A DNA stretch of 64,000 nucleotides from Lachnospiraceae bacterium (GTDB taxonomy: Bacteria; Bacillota; Clostridia; Lachnospirales; Lachnospiraceae). Both the position numbers and the translations under genes were made by a program. Numbering within the stretch: the first letter of the stretch is position 1; every line of letters starts with the position of its first letter. The notes beneath the pieces were generated by a model, which worked only from the letters and a program-made list of their open reading frames with translations, made no database searches and was not told where the DNA came from. The DNA lies in assembly GCA_024696945.1 (NCBI GenBank), contig JAILGF010000012.1, positions 1 to 64,000 on the forward strand, in the 5' to 3' direction. Shown in pieces: positions 54,130 to 63,570 of this stretch.

Positions 54130-57100
54130 ATGGGTAGAAAAGATTTGTTGTTAAATAAGATAGCAGCTATATTTGTTGCTTTGACACTTGTAGTTACGCT
54201 TATTCCAATAATGTGTGAAAAGGTTTATGTAAAAGCAGCACCTAATGCTTCCGCTGTTAAGAACGAAAGAAACACCTGCATAGGCACAACATCTATAGCA
54301 AATCCTAAATACGGTAGTGGTGGTTGGAGCTATGTTTATTTCGGTAAATATGATAATGATAAAAACGATGATATACCTGCAAGATCTGTAAAGTACAAAG
54401 TTTTAAGCAATAATACTACTGAATACAGTAACGGGAATACAGATCTTCATACAATGTTTTTGGACAGCATCTATTGCTTGAAAGAAATGCAATTTGATAC
54501 TGTTCATGCATATTCCCAGGTTTGGAAGGACAGCGATGTATATAGGTGGCTGAACGATACCGGAAGAGAGGATTCGTTTATAAATGAATGTCTTTCGGAG
54601 GTTGAAAGATCTTCGTTGATATCAAGTTATATTGCCCAGAAGGATCTTGTCGTAGGAACCGGAGATAATAATGTTGATCAATGGACTCATGACAAATTTC
54701 TGCATAGTGCTGAACTTACCGGAGAAAAAGTTTTTGTATTGGATGTGGCTGAGGTTTCAAGACTTGAATTTGGTTATCCGGTCGATCATATATGTGATTG
54801 GACTCCAAGAAATAAATATAATTATAAAGACCTTGACAGAGGTTATGGAAGCACTTCATGGTGGCTGCGATCACCCTTGATCGATAATCCAAACTATATA
54901 GCCAGCGTATCAAACGTAATGACTTACAGCAGAAATGACGGTGCTGCTATTCTTGGAGTTGCTCCGGCATTAAATATCGATCTGTCAACGATTCTTTTTT
55001 CTACAGCCGTAAAAGGAAATCTTGGGGAAAATTATTCAGAATATAAACTCACCTTAAAGGATCCGGGATTATCTATTAAAGAGACTCCCGATATGGCTCC
55101 AAGTTATAGTAAAACCAATACAGGATATTCAATTGGATTGTATTATACTTTAACCGGAGATCCGGATCAGGTATCAATAATCATTACTGACGGTGACTTG
55201 TATGCAGAAGGAACAAAAATAAAAAATTACAGTAAGCTGTATATCTATGAACAGACTTATAATGGAGTTCTTCCTAAAGAAGGTTACGGAAGCTTCCCTA
55301 CAGGCATGGATTATGACCCGTCTACGGATAAAATATATATGCTTGCTGAGAAGATAAACGGTGAAGACGAAACGGATTATGCCAGCGAACCGGTGGAAAT
55401 ATTTGTAAAGTATGCGGAAAATACTAAAATAGGTACCGGAACTATAAGTAATCCCAAAACAAAAGGCCGTTGGAACTATACATATCTTGGTCATTTTGAT
55501 CCTGACGGGACCGGTCCTTTGCCGGCAGAACCTGTTAGATACAGAATACTGAAAAAGGAAACAGATGTTTACAGCGGAGATCTTGGCGGGAAAACTATGT
55601 TTCTTGATTGTGATATGCTTATTAAGCGTATGAAATATAATAACGATCCTTCATATTCAAATGAATGGAAGGATAGTTATATATACTTGTGGCTGAATGA
55701 TGAATCCAGTAACGATTCGTTTATAAACAGCTGCTTTTCTGCCGCTGAACGGTCTGCAATAATTTCGAGCTATAAAAAACAAAAAGATCTTGTACCGGGA
55801 TTTTTGACTGACAATATAGTTACCCAAAAGACCTATGATGATTTTAAAACAACCACGGCCCTTACAGGAGAGAAAATATTTATACTGGACGTCGCAGAGG
55901 TTGAAAGAAATACATTCGGATATTATGTTTCGCATGGAGGAGCTGACTACAGAGTAAAAAAAGACTATCAAGGGAATGAATGGGCATGGTGGCTTCGTTC
56001 ACCTTATGTCGGTAATGAATCTTATACCGGAAGGGCGGGTGTTATAGCCTCAGACGGTGAGGTGCTTTATACTCAGGTAGATGGAAATTTTCATGTCAGC
56101 CCTGCATTTAATATTGACGTTTCAAAAATTTTATTTTCCTCGATCATATCAGGAACCGAAGGAGAACCGGGGGCAGAGCATAAGCTAACGATCAAGGATG
56201 ATTCATTATCATTAAATTTGATTTCAGGAAAAGAAGTCACAGTAACGGGTAATGAGGTTACGGTTCCTTGTTCCATAAGAGGAAATGTTGATTATGTATC
56301 TTATATTATAACAAATGGTGATATTAATAATGAAAATACAGTTATTAAGTTCTATAACGATCTGTATTTTAAAGTTAGTGGTTCTTTTTTGATCTCGCAG
56401 GGGGATCGTTACGGTACATTTAAAATTCCTGATGTATATGATCCTTCTACAGATAAAATTTATGTTTTTGCAGAAAACAGAAATAATGCAAAAGAGCCTG
56501 ATTTTGCCAGCAACTTAATCGAAATAAAAATCGGTGATGCTTCGGCGATTAAGATTACTCAACAGCCGGAAGATGCAACGGTTGAGGAAAATCAGATTGC
56601 TGAATTTGATGTTAAGGCTGAAGGAAATGATCTGAAGTACCTTTGGCAATATAAATTATATGAAGAGTATGGTGATGGTACTTGGGTTGATTGGACATCT
56701 AAAACTACTCCTGCTATAACCGTAGCTTATGCATCATATAGGAACAAGATGTGGCTAAGGTGTAAGATCACAGATAAGAACGGAAATCAGGTTACTACTG
56801 ATGAAGTCAGGCTTTATTATACTGCAAGCAGTAATTCCGGACCGGTAATCACTGAACAGCCTAAGAATGCAACAGTTAATTCCGGCGAACTTGCTTTCTT
56901 CAGCGTAAAAGCATCTGGAGATGAATTAAAATACTTGTGGCAGTATAAAGAGTTAGGTAAAGAAAACTGGGTTGACTGGACTACTAAAACCACTGCAGAT
57001 ATCAATGTGGCTTATGCATCTTACAGAAACGGAATGAGTTTAAGATGTATTATAACTGATAAGAACGGTAAAAAAGTGACATCTGATACGGCTGTTTTAA

Positions 57101-57951
57101 AATATACAATGTTGGCTGAAGGTCCTGTGATAACTCAACAGCCTCAAAATACTATGGTAGCTAAAAATGAATTAGCATACTTTCGCATAAAAGTAAACAC
57201 TAAAACGGTACATTATCTATGGCAATACAAACTTAAAGGTGACTCTGCATTTACGGATTGGACTACGAAGACAACAGCTGAGATAAACGTGGCTTATGCA
57301 GCATATAGGGATGGTATGACTTTAAGATGTAAAGTCACTGATCTGTCAGGTAATACTGTATTTTCGAATGAAGCGGTACTTACATACTCAACCGGAAAAG
57401 GACCGATGATCATCACACAGCCCAAAGATACAACAGTGGCTAAAGGCAAACTGGCATATTTTAATGTATTAGCAAGCGGAGCTGACCTTAAATATCTGTG
57501 GCAATATAAGCAGAAAGGACAGACAGAATTTACTAACTGGACAACTAAGACACAACCGATGATAAGTGTTGCATATGCGACATACAGAAATGGTATGGTT
57601 TTGCGGTGTATTGTGATCGATAAAAACGGTAATTCCGTCATATCGAATGAAGCGGTTTTAAAATATGTGGATAATTCCGGACCGATAATAACTAAGCAGC
57701 CCCAAAGTGCAACAGTTGGTAAGAACGAACTAGCTTACTTTAGCGTGAAAGCGACTGGTAATGAATTAAAATATCTTTGGCAGTATAAACTTAGCGGAGA
57801 GAGTACATTTACAGATTGGACAACAAAAACTACTGCCGATATAAGTGTTGCTTATGCTGAATACAGGAACGGTATGGCTTTAAGATGTATTATAACCGAT
57901 AAAAACGGAAATAAAGTAACATCGGATGAGGCAATATTATCTTATAGATGA
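54130..57951 (+). CDS. Secreted protein with two DUF6273 domains and five Ig-like repeats
   Basis: The 1273-residue exported protein has a signal peptide (1-37) and two DUF6273-type domains (about 50-300 and 435-690). Each contains the pattern VWKDSDVYRWLND / EWKDSYIYLWLND, the hallmark WWLRSP and a GVAPALNIDLS / VSPAFNIDVS ending. A linker domain follows each. Five tandem Ig-like modules (from about residue 808) end the protein. There is no sorting signal. GAGGAGG precedes ATG 54130. DUF6273 is found in secreted proteins of gut Clostridia, without a known activity. It lies between terminators at 54022 and 57977, so it is transcribed alone. A glycan- or matrix-binding role is inferred. Confidence 0.85.
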   Translation: MGRKDLLLNKIAAIFVALTLVVTLIPIMCEKVYVKAAPNASAVKNERNTCIGTTSIANPKYGSGGWSYVYFGKYDNDKNDDIPARSVKYKVLSNNTTEYSNGNTDLHTMFLDSIYCLKEMQFDTVHAYSQVWKDSDVYRWLNDTGREDSFINECLSEVERSSLISSYIAQKDLVVGTGDNNVDQWTHDKFLHSAELTGEKVFVLDVAEVSRLEFGYPVDHICDWTPRNKYNYKDLDRGYGSTSWWLRSPLIDNPNYIASVSNVMTYSRNDGAAILGVAPALNIDLSTILFSTAVKGNLGENYSEYKLTLKDPGLSIKETPDMAPSYSKTNTGYSIGLYYTLTGDPDQVSIIITDGDLYAEGTKIKNYSKLYIYEQTYNGVLPKEGYGSFPTGMDYDPSTDKIYMLAEKINGEDETDYASEPVEIFVKYAENTKIGTGTISNPKTKGRWNYTYLGHFDPDGTGPLPAEPVRYRILKKETDVYSGDLGGKTMFLDCDMLIKRMKYNNDPSYSNEWKDSYIYLWLNDESSNDSFINSCFSAAERSAIISSYKKQKDLVPGFLTDNIVTQKTYDDFKTTTALTGEKIFILDVAEVERNTFGYYVSHGGADYRVKKDYQGNEWAWWLRSPYVGNESYTGRAGVIASDGEVLYTQVDGNFHVSPAFNIDVSKILFSSIISGTEGEPGAEHKLTIKDDSLSLNLISGKEVTVTGNEVTVPCSIRGNVDYVSYIITNGDINNENTVIKFYNDLYFKVSGSFLISQGDRYGTFKIPDVYDPSTDKIYVFAENRNNAKEPDFASNLIEIKIGDASAIKITQQPEDATVEENQIAEFDVKAEGNDLKYLWQYKLYEEYGDGTWVDWTSKTTPAITVAYASYRNKMWLRCKITDKNGNQVTTDEVRLYYTASSNSGPVITEQPKNATVNSGELAFFSVKASGDELKYLWQYKELGKENWVDWTTKTTADINVAYASYRNGMSLRCIITDKNGKKVTSDTAVLKYTMLAEGPVITQQPQNTMVAKNELAYFRIKVNTKTVHYLWQYKLKGDSAFTDWTTKTTAEINVAYAAYRDGMTLRCKVTDLSGNTVFSNEAVLTYSTGKGPMIITQPKDTTVAKGKLAYFNVLASGADLKYLWQYKQKGQTEFTNWTTKTQPMISVAYATYRNGMVLRCIVIDKNGNSVISNEAVLKYVDNSGPIITKQPQSATVGKNELAYFSVKATGNELKYLWQYKLSGESTFTDWTTKTTADISVAYAEYRNGMALRCIITDKNGNKVTSDEAILSYR
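56551..57948 (+). repeat. Five tandem Ig-like coding repeats of about 280 bp
   Basis: Modules begin near 56551, 56845, 57127, 57406 and 57685. Each encodes ITxQPxxxTV, a LKYLWQYK strand, WTTKT, VAYAxYRNGM, LRCxITDKNG and a final strand. Similarity is clear at protein level but DNA is diverged, so these are old duplications. Confidence 0.9.
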
Positions 57952-57976
57952 TTCACGGTTTAAATGTTCTTGATAT

Positions 57977-58016
57977 ATACCCTCTTTACCGGACAAACTG
58001 TAAAGAGGGTATTTTT
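57977..58016 (+). terminator. Strong terminator after the Ig-repeat gene
   Basis: ATACCCTCTTTAC (57977-57989) pairs perfectly with GTAAAGAGGGTAT (58000-58012), followed by T residues. Confidence 0.93.
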
Positions 58017-58090
58017 AGTATCACAGGTAGATATAGATTAAATATATTTTAAAATTTAATAAAGTTAATAATGAAAATTCTTGAAATGTA

Positions 58091-58099
58091 TGATATAAT
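58091..58099 (+). promoter_or_regulatory. TGn-extended -10 element of paralogue 5
   Basis: TGA-TATAAT at 58091-58099, 44 bases upstream of the gene, with a poor -35 (ATGAAA at 58071). Confidence 0.55.
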
Positions 58100-58142
58100 A
58101 TTACAAATTGTATATAAAATATAACAGAAAGGAAAAGTTATT

Positions 58143-59348
58143 ATGAAAAAACTTTTAGCAGTATTACTTATAGTTATTTCAGTATTTATGCTTACCGATA
58201 AGCTGCCTGCACAGGCTGCCGCTAAGAAAACGGTGAGAGTTACCACACAGAAGGAGCTGAATAAAGCTCTCAAGAATTCTAAAGTTGGTACCGTTATCTT
58301 AAGAACAGATTCATACGATCCGTTCATAATTTCTTCCAAGAAGGCTAAAAAGAAGAGTATTATCATTGATTGTCCCAATTCAGTTATTGAGAATAAGGCA
58401 AAGTTTAAAGCAATAACATTGGAAAATGCAAAGAAATATACCGAAAATGTATCAGGGAATACCATCTATTCATATAATTATTTTGATGATAATAACTGCA
58501 GCTTTGTAGTAGCTGCCAACAAGAGCGTTAAGAAGCTTGTTATGTATTATCCGCCTTTAATTGATTCTATGTTTTATATTGTTCAAAAAGGCGCTTCTAT
58601 TAAAGAATTAACTATTGAGAACCAGGGGAATAAGAGTACCTTCGATAAAAAGACCAATACTGTTACGCTCAATACATACGATTTCGAAGATTCAGACTAT
58701 GATGTTACCTATACTTTTACCCTTGATAAGGACGGCAGGGTTTTGAAGCATACCATGATGGGTAAATTCTGGAATGACACCTTTGAATATACCTATGATG
58801 AGTCGGGTAATTATACACAGATAGTTAGATCGAATCCGGACAATTCATATTGCAATTATACATACAGATTTGAATTTGTACCGAATACTACGCTTGTTTC
58901 AGCTTTCTACAATCTAAGTGATGATTTTTGCGGTAATACGGATTATTATTATGACAAAGATAACGTTCTTGTTGAAAAAATAGTTTATTCAGGATTAAGC
59001 GCATACAGATCATCATATGCATACGATAAAAACGGCAGGCTTGAGTATGAAGATTGTATCATTTATGAAATAGTTAACGGTGATGAGCTTGTTGAAGACG
59101 GAATGAACTCACGAAGCTACAAATATGATAAGAAGGGCAACAGAATTGAAGAATTAACTTATACTCAGTGGGGGAATTCATTTAAAACAACGTATAAGTA
59201 CGATAAGAACGGGAACAAGGTTCTGATCATCAATGAATCTGATGGCGATATAGATGAAATGAAATTAGAATATGATGAGTACGGAAACAATGAGGGCATG
59301 TACACTAAGGACGAGAACGGAAACTGGCAAAAGCTTCAGGCCGGCTGA
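58143..59348 (+). CDS. Secreted YD-repeat paralogue 5 (short form)
   Basis: The 401-residue short form has a signal peptide (1-27, ending AQAAA), the N-terminal domain (LNKALKNSKVGTVILRT, YTENVSGNTIYS) and YD repeats (YTYDESGNY, YAYDKNGRL, YKYDKKGNRI, YKYDKNGNKV). It ends GNWQKLQAG with no beta-helix. AGAAAGGAAAAG upstream supports the start. It has its own promoter and opens the second half of the array. Confidence 0.75.
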   Translation: MKKLLAVLLIVISVFMLTDKLPAQAAAKKTVRVTTQKELNKALKNSKVGTVILRTDSYDPFIISSKKAKKKSIIIDCPNSVIENKAKFKAITLENAKKYTENVSGNTIYSYNYFDDNNCSFVVAANKSVKKLVMYYPPLIDSMFYIVQKGASIKELTIENQGNKSTFDKKTNTVTLNTYDFEDSDYDVTYTFTLDKDGRVLKHTMMGKFWNDTFEYTYDESGNYTQIVRSNPDNSYCNYTYRFEFVPNTTLVSAFYNLSDDFCGNTDYYYDKDNVLVEKIVYSGLSAYRSSYAYDKNGRLEYEDCIIYEIVNGDELVEDGMNSRSYKYDKKGNRIEELTYTQWGNSFKTTYKYDKNGNKVLIINESDGDIDEMKLEYDEYGNNEGMYTKDENGNWQKLQAG

Positions 59349-59422
59349 TCGTAAATATACCAATCAGGTGCTGAATAGCTCAAATGGGTCAACGTTCAAA
59401 AACAGTAGGGGGTAGCGCTTTT

Positions 59423-61447
59423 ATGAAAAAACATATAAGGTGTTTAAGTAAATTGTTGGCAGTTTTAATTGTAAGTGTTTCGATTTTAACCTTATTGGGA
59501 CCTATAGGAATAAAGGCAAAGGAAAATGAAGTATATACCAATATAAAGATGGTATACAACGTAAAACAGTTAAAGAAGGCGATGAAGACGGATTATACAT
59601 ACAAAATCGTCTTTAGAACCGAGACTTACGATAAAATTACCATACCCTCCGTTAAAGCAGCAAAAAATAAGGATATTATCATTTGTGCAGCCCATGCTGA
59701 TGTAAAAAACAAGGCTAAGTTCAAAAGTATAACCGTTGAGAGCGTAAACAGTTATACCGAGACTGTTTCTGGAAATACGATCATCTGGAAGTGTACAAGA
59801 TACAATTCCGTTAACCTCGAGGTTTCAAAGAAGAAAAAGGTTAAGAAGCTTGTGTTCGCAGATTGGAAGGAAACAGATCCTCAATATACGGTCAGAAAGG
59901 GTGCAAAGATCAAGAGCATCGAGTTTGAGGGCGACGGATACACAAGCTCCTACGATTCAAAGAACAGAACCATAACATTAACCGGAAAAGATCCTTACAT
60001 TGATTCCGAAATGGTAAATATTAAAACTTATTCATTTGATAAGAGCGGCCGTTGTATCGAGGTCAGATGGACAAATTCAGAAAATGAGTATGATTTTCTG
60101 GATACATATGAGTATGATAAGAACGGCAACAACGTGTATTATGAAAGTAAGTCCCGGGGTTCCCGATATCTTACGATAAAATATGAATACAATTCAAAAA
60201 ATGTCCTTTTAAAACAGATAGGCGATGAAGGTACCGATAAGGAACTTACAATTGAATATTTATATGATAAAAAAGGAAATCTTGAGACAAAGTGTTACTA
60301 TGATGCATATGATTCAGTAGAAGATACAATTGAGTATTCATACGATGACAAAGGGAGGCTATCTGAAGAATTCAGCACTGCCTTTCATTATTATTTAACA
60401 TATGCTTATGATAAGGAAGGAAGGGTTACAGAGTCGAAGCATATCAAAAATGCTGAGGTTTACATAAACAGGTTTATATATGATGATAATGGTCTTCTGA
60501 TAAAGGAAATTGAAGGCTATGAGGATGATGACACCACTGTTTTTGAGTATTCACTTGACGGATGGGGAAATCGTATCTTCTCTATTTCCGGCTTTATGAA
60601 TGAAGAAGGTATTCCTGAAAACAGTTCAAGAACCGAGTATTACGTCGGAGATTTTATCGGAGAATATCCTGTATACGGAGATGCCTACACTTCACCTGTA
60701 AATGGTAAGTCATTTGATAAAACGGCATATGAAAAGGCAGGATATACGGTTGTTACGAATGTTGAAGAATTTTTAGAAGCCATAAAACCCGAAGCTACGA
60801 TCATTATTGAGCCCGGTACTTATTACATGAGCGACTATATTGAGTATCTTGATCGGGATGAATTTAACAATTCACATAAGTATGTTAAGCTTGAAGAAAG
60901 CTATGACGGATATGAGATTTACATTAACGGCGTATATGACCTTACGATATGTGGCGGAAATGCAAATCCTTCAGCTACAACACTAGTTATAGATCCAAGA
61001 TCGTCTGCTGTTTTCCACTTCACGGAGTGTAATGGATTAAAGCTCTGCTCGTTTACCTGCGGACATACCGCTACCGGATATTGCATAGGTAATGTTATAG
61101 ATCTGTATAACTGTCATGACGTTGGAATGTATGCCATGAACATTTTCGGATGCGGTGTATACGGAATAGGAGCATATTATAACAGCGGTAATATCAGACT
61201 TTATAACTGTGTCATCCACGATTGCGAAAACGGAATATTTTATTTCTGCGAACTTGATGAGGATATCGTATTTTTCGATAATTGCATGTTTTACGGTAAT
61301 TATGCGGGCGGTGAGATATATCCGACTGTGGAATGCTATCCGTTAGTTACTTTCCAGAAATGTTCATTTGGTATAAATGAAAGTAAAAAGGACGCTATCT
61401 GGGGTGAATACGTAGATATTGACTGCTTATGGTCAGAAAGTGAATAG
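59423..61447 (+). CDS. Secreted YD-repeat/beta-helix paralogue 6 (long form)
   Basis: The 674-residue protein starts at ATG 59423, which gives a normal signal peptide; AGGGGG lies about ten bases before it. An in-frame ATG at 59384 would add a polar extension and lacks a ribosome binding site. Parts: signal peptide (1-32), N-terminal domain (VYNVKQLKKAMK, YTETVSGNTIIW), YD repeats (YEYDKNGNNV, YAYDKEGRV) and beta-helix (about 435-665) with CGHTATGYCIGNVIDLYNC and FGCGVYGIGAY. In the beta-helix the RG of the GHTxRGxCEG motif is replaced by TG and the Glu by Ile. Confidence 0.75.
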   Translation: MKKHIRCLSKLLAVLIVSVSILTLLGPIGIKAKENEVYTNIKMVYNVKQLKKAMKTDYTYKIVFRTETYDKITIPSVKAAKNKDIIICAAHADVKNKAKFKSITVESVNSYTETVSGNTIIWKCTRYNSVNLEVSKKKKVKKLVFADWKETDPQYTVRKGAKIKSIEFEGDGYTSSYDSKNRTITLTGKDPYIDSEMVNIKTYSFDKSGRCIEVRWTNSENEYDFLDTYEYDKNGNNVYYESKSRGSRYLTIKYEYNSKNVLLKQIGDEGTDKELTIEYLYDKKGNLETKCYYDAYDSVEDTIEYSYDDKGRLSEEFSTAFHYYLTYAYDKEGRVTESKHIKNAEVYINRFIYDDNGLLIKEIEGYEDDDTTVFEYSLDGWGNRIFSISGFMNEEGIPENSSRTEYYVGDFIGEYPVYGDAYTSPVNGKSFDKTAYEKAGYTVVTNVEEFLEAIKPEATIIIEPGTYYMSDYIEYLDRDEFNNSHKYVKLEESYDGYEIYINGVYDLTICGGNANPSATTLVIDPRSSAVFHFTECNGLKLCSFTCGHTATGYCIGNVIDLYNCHDVGMYAMNIFGCGVYGIGAYYNSGNIRLYNCVIHDCENGIFYFCELDEDIVFFDNCMFYGNYAGGEIYPTVECYPLVTFQKCSFGINESKKDAIWGEYVDIDCLWSESE

Positions 61448-61504
61448 AACACAGGTGGTCGATAGAGGAAAGGTTCTTTACAACAGGATTTAAGGAGGAT
61501 GAAA

Positions 61505-63544
61505 ATGAAAAGAAGAGGAAAAGGTATTTTTAAGACAGTCATTACCATGATGCTGGCATTGGTTATGGTGCTTACCATTATCGACCGTGCTCCGGTACAG
61601 GCGGCAGACAACAACACTAAAGTAGTTTATTCGGTTAAGCAGTTAAAAAAAGAATTAAAAGCTAAAGCAGCAGCTACAGTTGTATTTAGGACCGAGACCT
61701 ACGATAATGTAACAATTCCGAAGGTAAAAGCTGCAAAAAACAAGGATCTGATCATTATTGCAGGCAATGCCGGAATTAAAAACAAAGCAAAATGCAATAC
61801 AATTACTGTTAATAACGTAAACCAATATACTGAAGCCGTTTCCGGCAATACCATTATCTGGAAGGATCACGAGTTTGAAATCTTTGAAATTGCAAAGAAG
61901 ATAAAAGTAAACAACCTTATTTTTAAGAAATGGGACGGTATTGATCCTGAGTATGTTATCAGAAAAGGTGCAAAGATTAAGAATGTTTCCATTGAAACAG
62001 ATTATACTGTGAGCAATTACGATTCAAAAACAAGAACTCTTTCCGTGGATTATCTTGATTCTCGACTTGAATCCGGTTCGTTTACTGTTGCAAAATTCAA
62101 ATTCGACAAGAGCGGTCGTATCTTAGAGAGCGAACTGCATGATGATTACAATTTCCTTGATTCGTATGATTCTGCAACATGTTATAAAACGTACAAGTAT
62201 GATAAAAACGGAAATCTTACCGAATACAATAGCGATTACGAAGGTGATTATACATATTCTGTAAAACGTGAATATGATTCAGATAACAATCTTATAATGC
62301 TTTCGTCATCCGATAATTCCGATAGCAGCTTTAAGTCTAAATACAAATATGATTCAAACGGAAACAAGACCTATTATGCTATTTTGAGCGGTGAAGACTA
62401 TGCAAATTATGAGTATCTTTTCCAGTATGATAAAAAGGGCAGATGCGTAGAAGAATGGATCAAACAGCTTGATTATAAGTGTACATATAAGTATGATTCA
62501 AACGGAAGACGTACTGAAATGCATAGTGTCGGAAGTAACGAAGATGATCTGGTAATATATGATTACGATAAAAACGGACTTCTTATTGAAAGAACAGAGA
62601 ATATTAAGGGATACGGCGTAAGTATTGAAAAATACGTTTACGACTCTTTTGGTAACCGTATATATTCAGTTTTTGATACAATACCGGAAAACGGTGAACA
62701 TGACAACTCTATGAGGACCGAGTATTATTATAACGAATATATCGGTGACTATCCTGTATATGAGGACGGTTTTGTATCTCCTGTTAACAATGAGTACTTT
62801 GATAAAAAGACTTATGAAAATGCGGGCTATACCGTTGTTTCAAGTGTAGAGGAGCTTCTAAATGCAATAGCTCCCGGAGCAAAGATAATAATAGAGCCCG
62901 GTTACTATAACATGAGTTTATATATTGAAAACACTGATTCGTATAAAATAGATAATCCATATATTTATATCGATGAAAATTTTGTTGATGGTAAAGAACT
63001 TGTTATTTATGACTGCGATGACCTGTTGATAAGCGGTGGTTCTGCTTACAGAGGTGATACCACTCTGGTTATCGATCCAAGATATTCTGCAGTAATAAAA
63101 TTTGAAAAATGTAATGATCTGAAGCTCAGTTCATTTACCTGCGGACATACGAACAGGGGAACCTGTGAGGGTAATGTAATAGACCTGTATCAATGTAAAA
63201 ACGTTGACTTTTACAATATGGATATGTTCGGATGTGGAGTTTACGGCCTGGGTGCTGATGTTGTAACAAGTAATGTTAATGTATATAACAGTGTTATACA
63301 TGATTGCAGTGCTGGTCCGTTTTGCTTCAACGGGATACAGGACAGCGCAACGTTTACAAATTGTGTATTCTATGGTTCCGAAGGCGGCGGATATTGGTCC
63401 AAGGTATATGATGATTCAAGAGTAACCTTCAAAAAATGTTCATTTGGCGAAGAGGAGACCAATTCATTGTCTTTCCAAGACAAATTCGATTTTATCGATT
63501 GCCTTTGGAGTGAAGTAACCCGTTATCCGGAGTACGGCTACTGA
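61505..63544 (+). CDS. Secreted YD-repeat/beta-helix paralogue 7 (long form)
   Basis: The 679-residue protein starts at ATG 61505, six bases after AAGGAGG (61492-61498). The ATG at 61499 directly abuts the ribosome binding site and is less likely. Parts: signal peptide (1-33), N-terminal domain (VYSVKQLKKELK, YTEAVSGNTIIW), about nine YD repeats and beta-helix with CGHTNRGTCEGNVIDLYQC and FGCGVYGLGAD. It is closest to paralogue 1 in the final residues (WSEVTRYPEYGY against VSEITMYPEYCD), suggesting duplication across the array. Confidence 0.75.
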   Translation: MKRRGKGIFKTVITMMLALVMVLTIIDRAPVQAADNNTKVVYSVKQLKKELKAKAAATVVFRTETYDNVTIPKVKAAKNKDLIIIAGNAGIKNKAKCNTITVNNVNQYTEAVSGNTIIWKDHEFEIFEIAKKIKVNNLIFKKWDGIDPEYVIRKGAKIKNVSIETDYTVSNYDSKTRTLSVDYLDSRLESGSFTVAKFKFDKSGRILESELHDDYNFLDSYDSATCYKTYKYDKNGNLTEYNSDYEGDYTYSVKREYDSDNNLIMLSSSDNSDSSFKSKYKYDSNGNKTYYAILSGEDYANYEYLFQYDKKGRCVEEWIKQLDYKCTYKYDSNGRRTEMHSVGSNEDDLVIYDYDKNGLLIERTENIKGYGVSIEKYVYDSFGNRIYSVFDTIPENGEHDNSMRTEYYYNEYIGDYPVYEDGFVSPVNNEYFDKKTYENAGYTVVSSVEELLNAIAPGAKIIIEPGYYNMSLYIENTDSYKIDNPYIYIDENFVDGKELVIYDCDDLLISGGSAYRGDTTLVIDPRYSAVIKFEKCNDLKLSSFTCGHTNRGTCEGNVIDLYQCKNVDFYNMDMFGCGVYGLGADVVTSNVNVYNSVIHDCSAGPFCFNGIQDSATFTNCVFYGSEGGGYWSKVYDDSRVTFKKCSFGEEETNSLSFQDKFDFIDCLWSEVTRYPEYGY

Positions 63545-63570
63545 TTTTTAAAAGGAATCGGGAGATAAAA

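Noticed and set aside
56551-57948. CRISPR-like or satellite DNA repeats
   Set aside because: The period of about 280 bp and protein-level similarity fit Ig-like modules in a continuous reading frame.
43438-63544. Rhs/WapA polymorphic toxin locus with immunity genes
   Set aside because: YD repeats are few, there is no RHS core cap or variable C-terminal toxin, and no small immunity genes follow the members.
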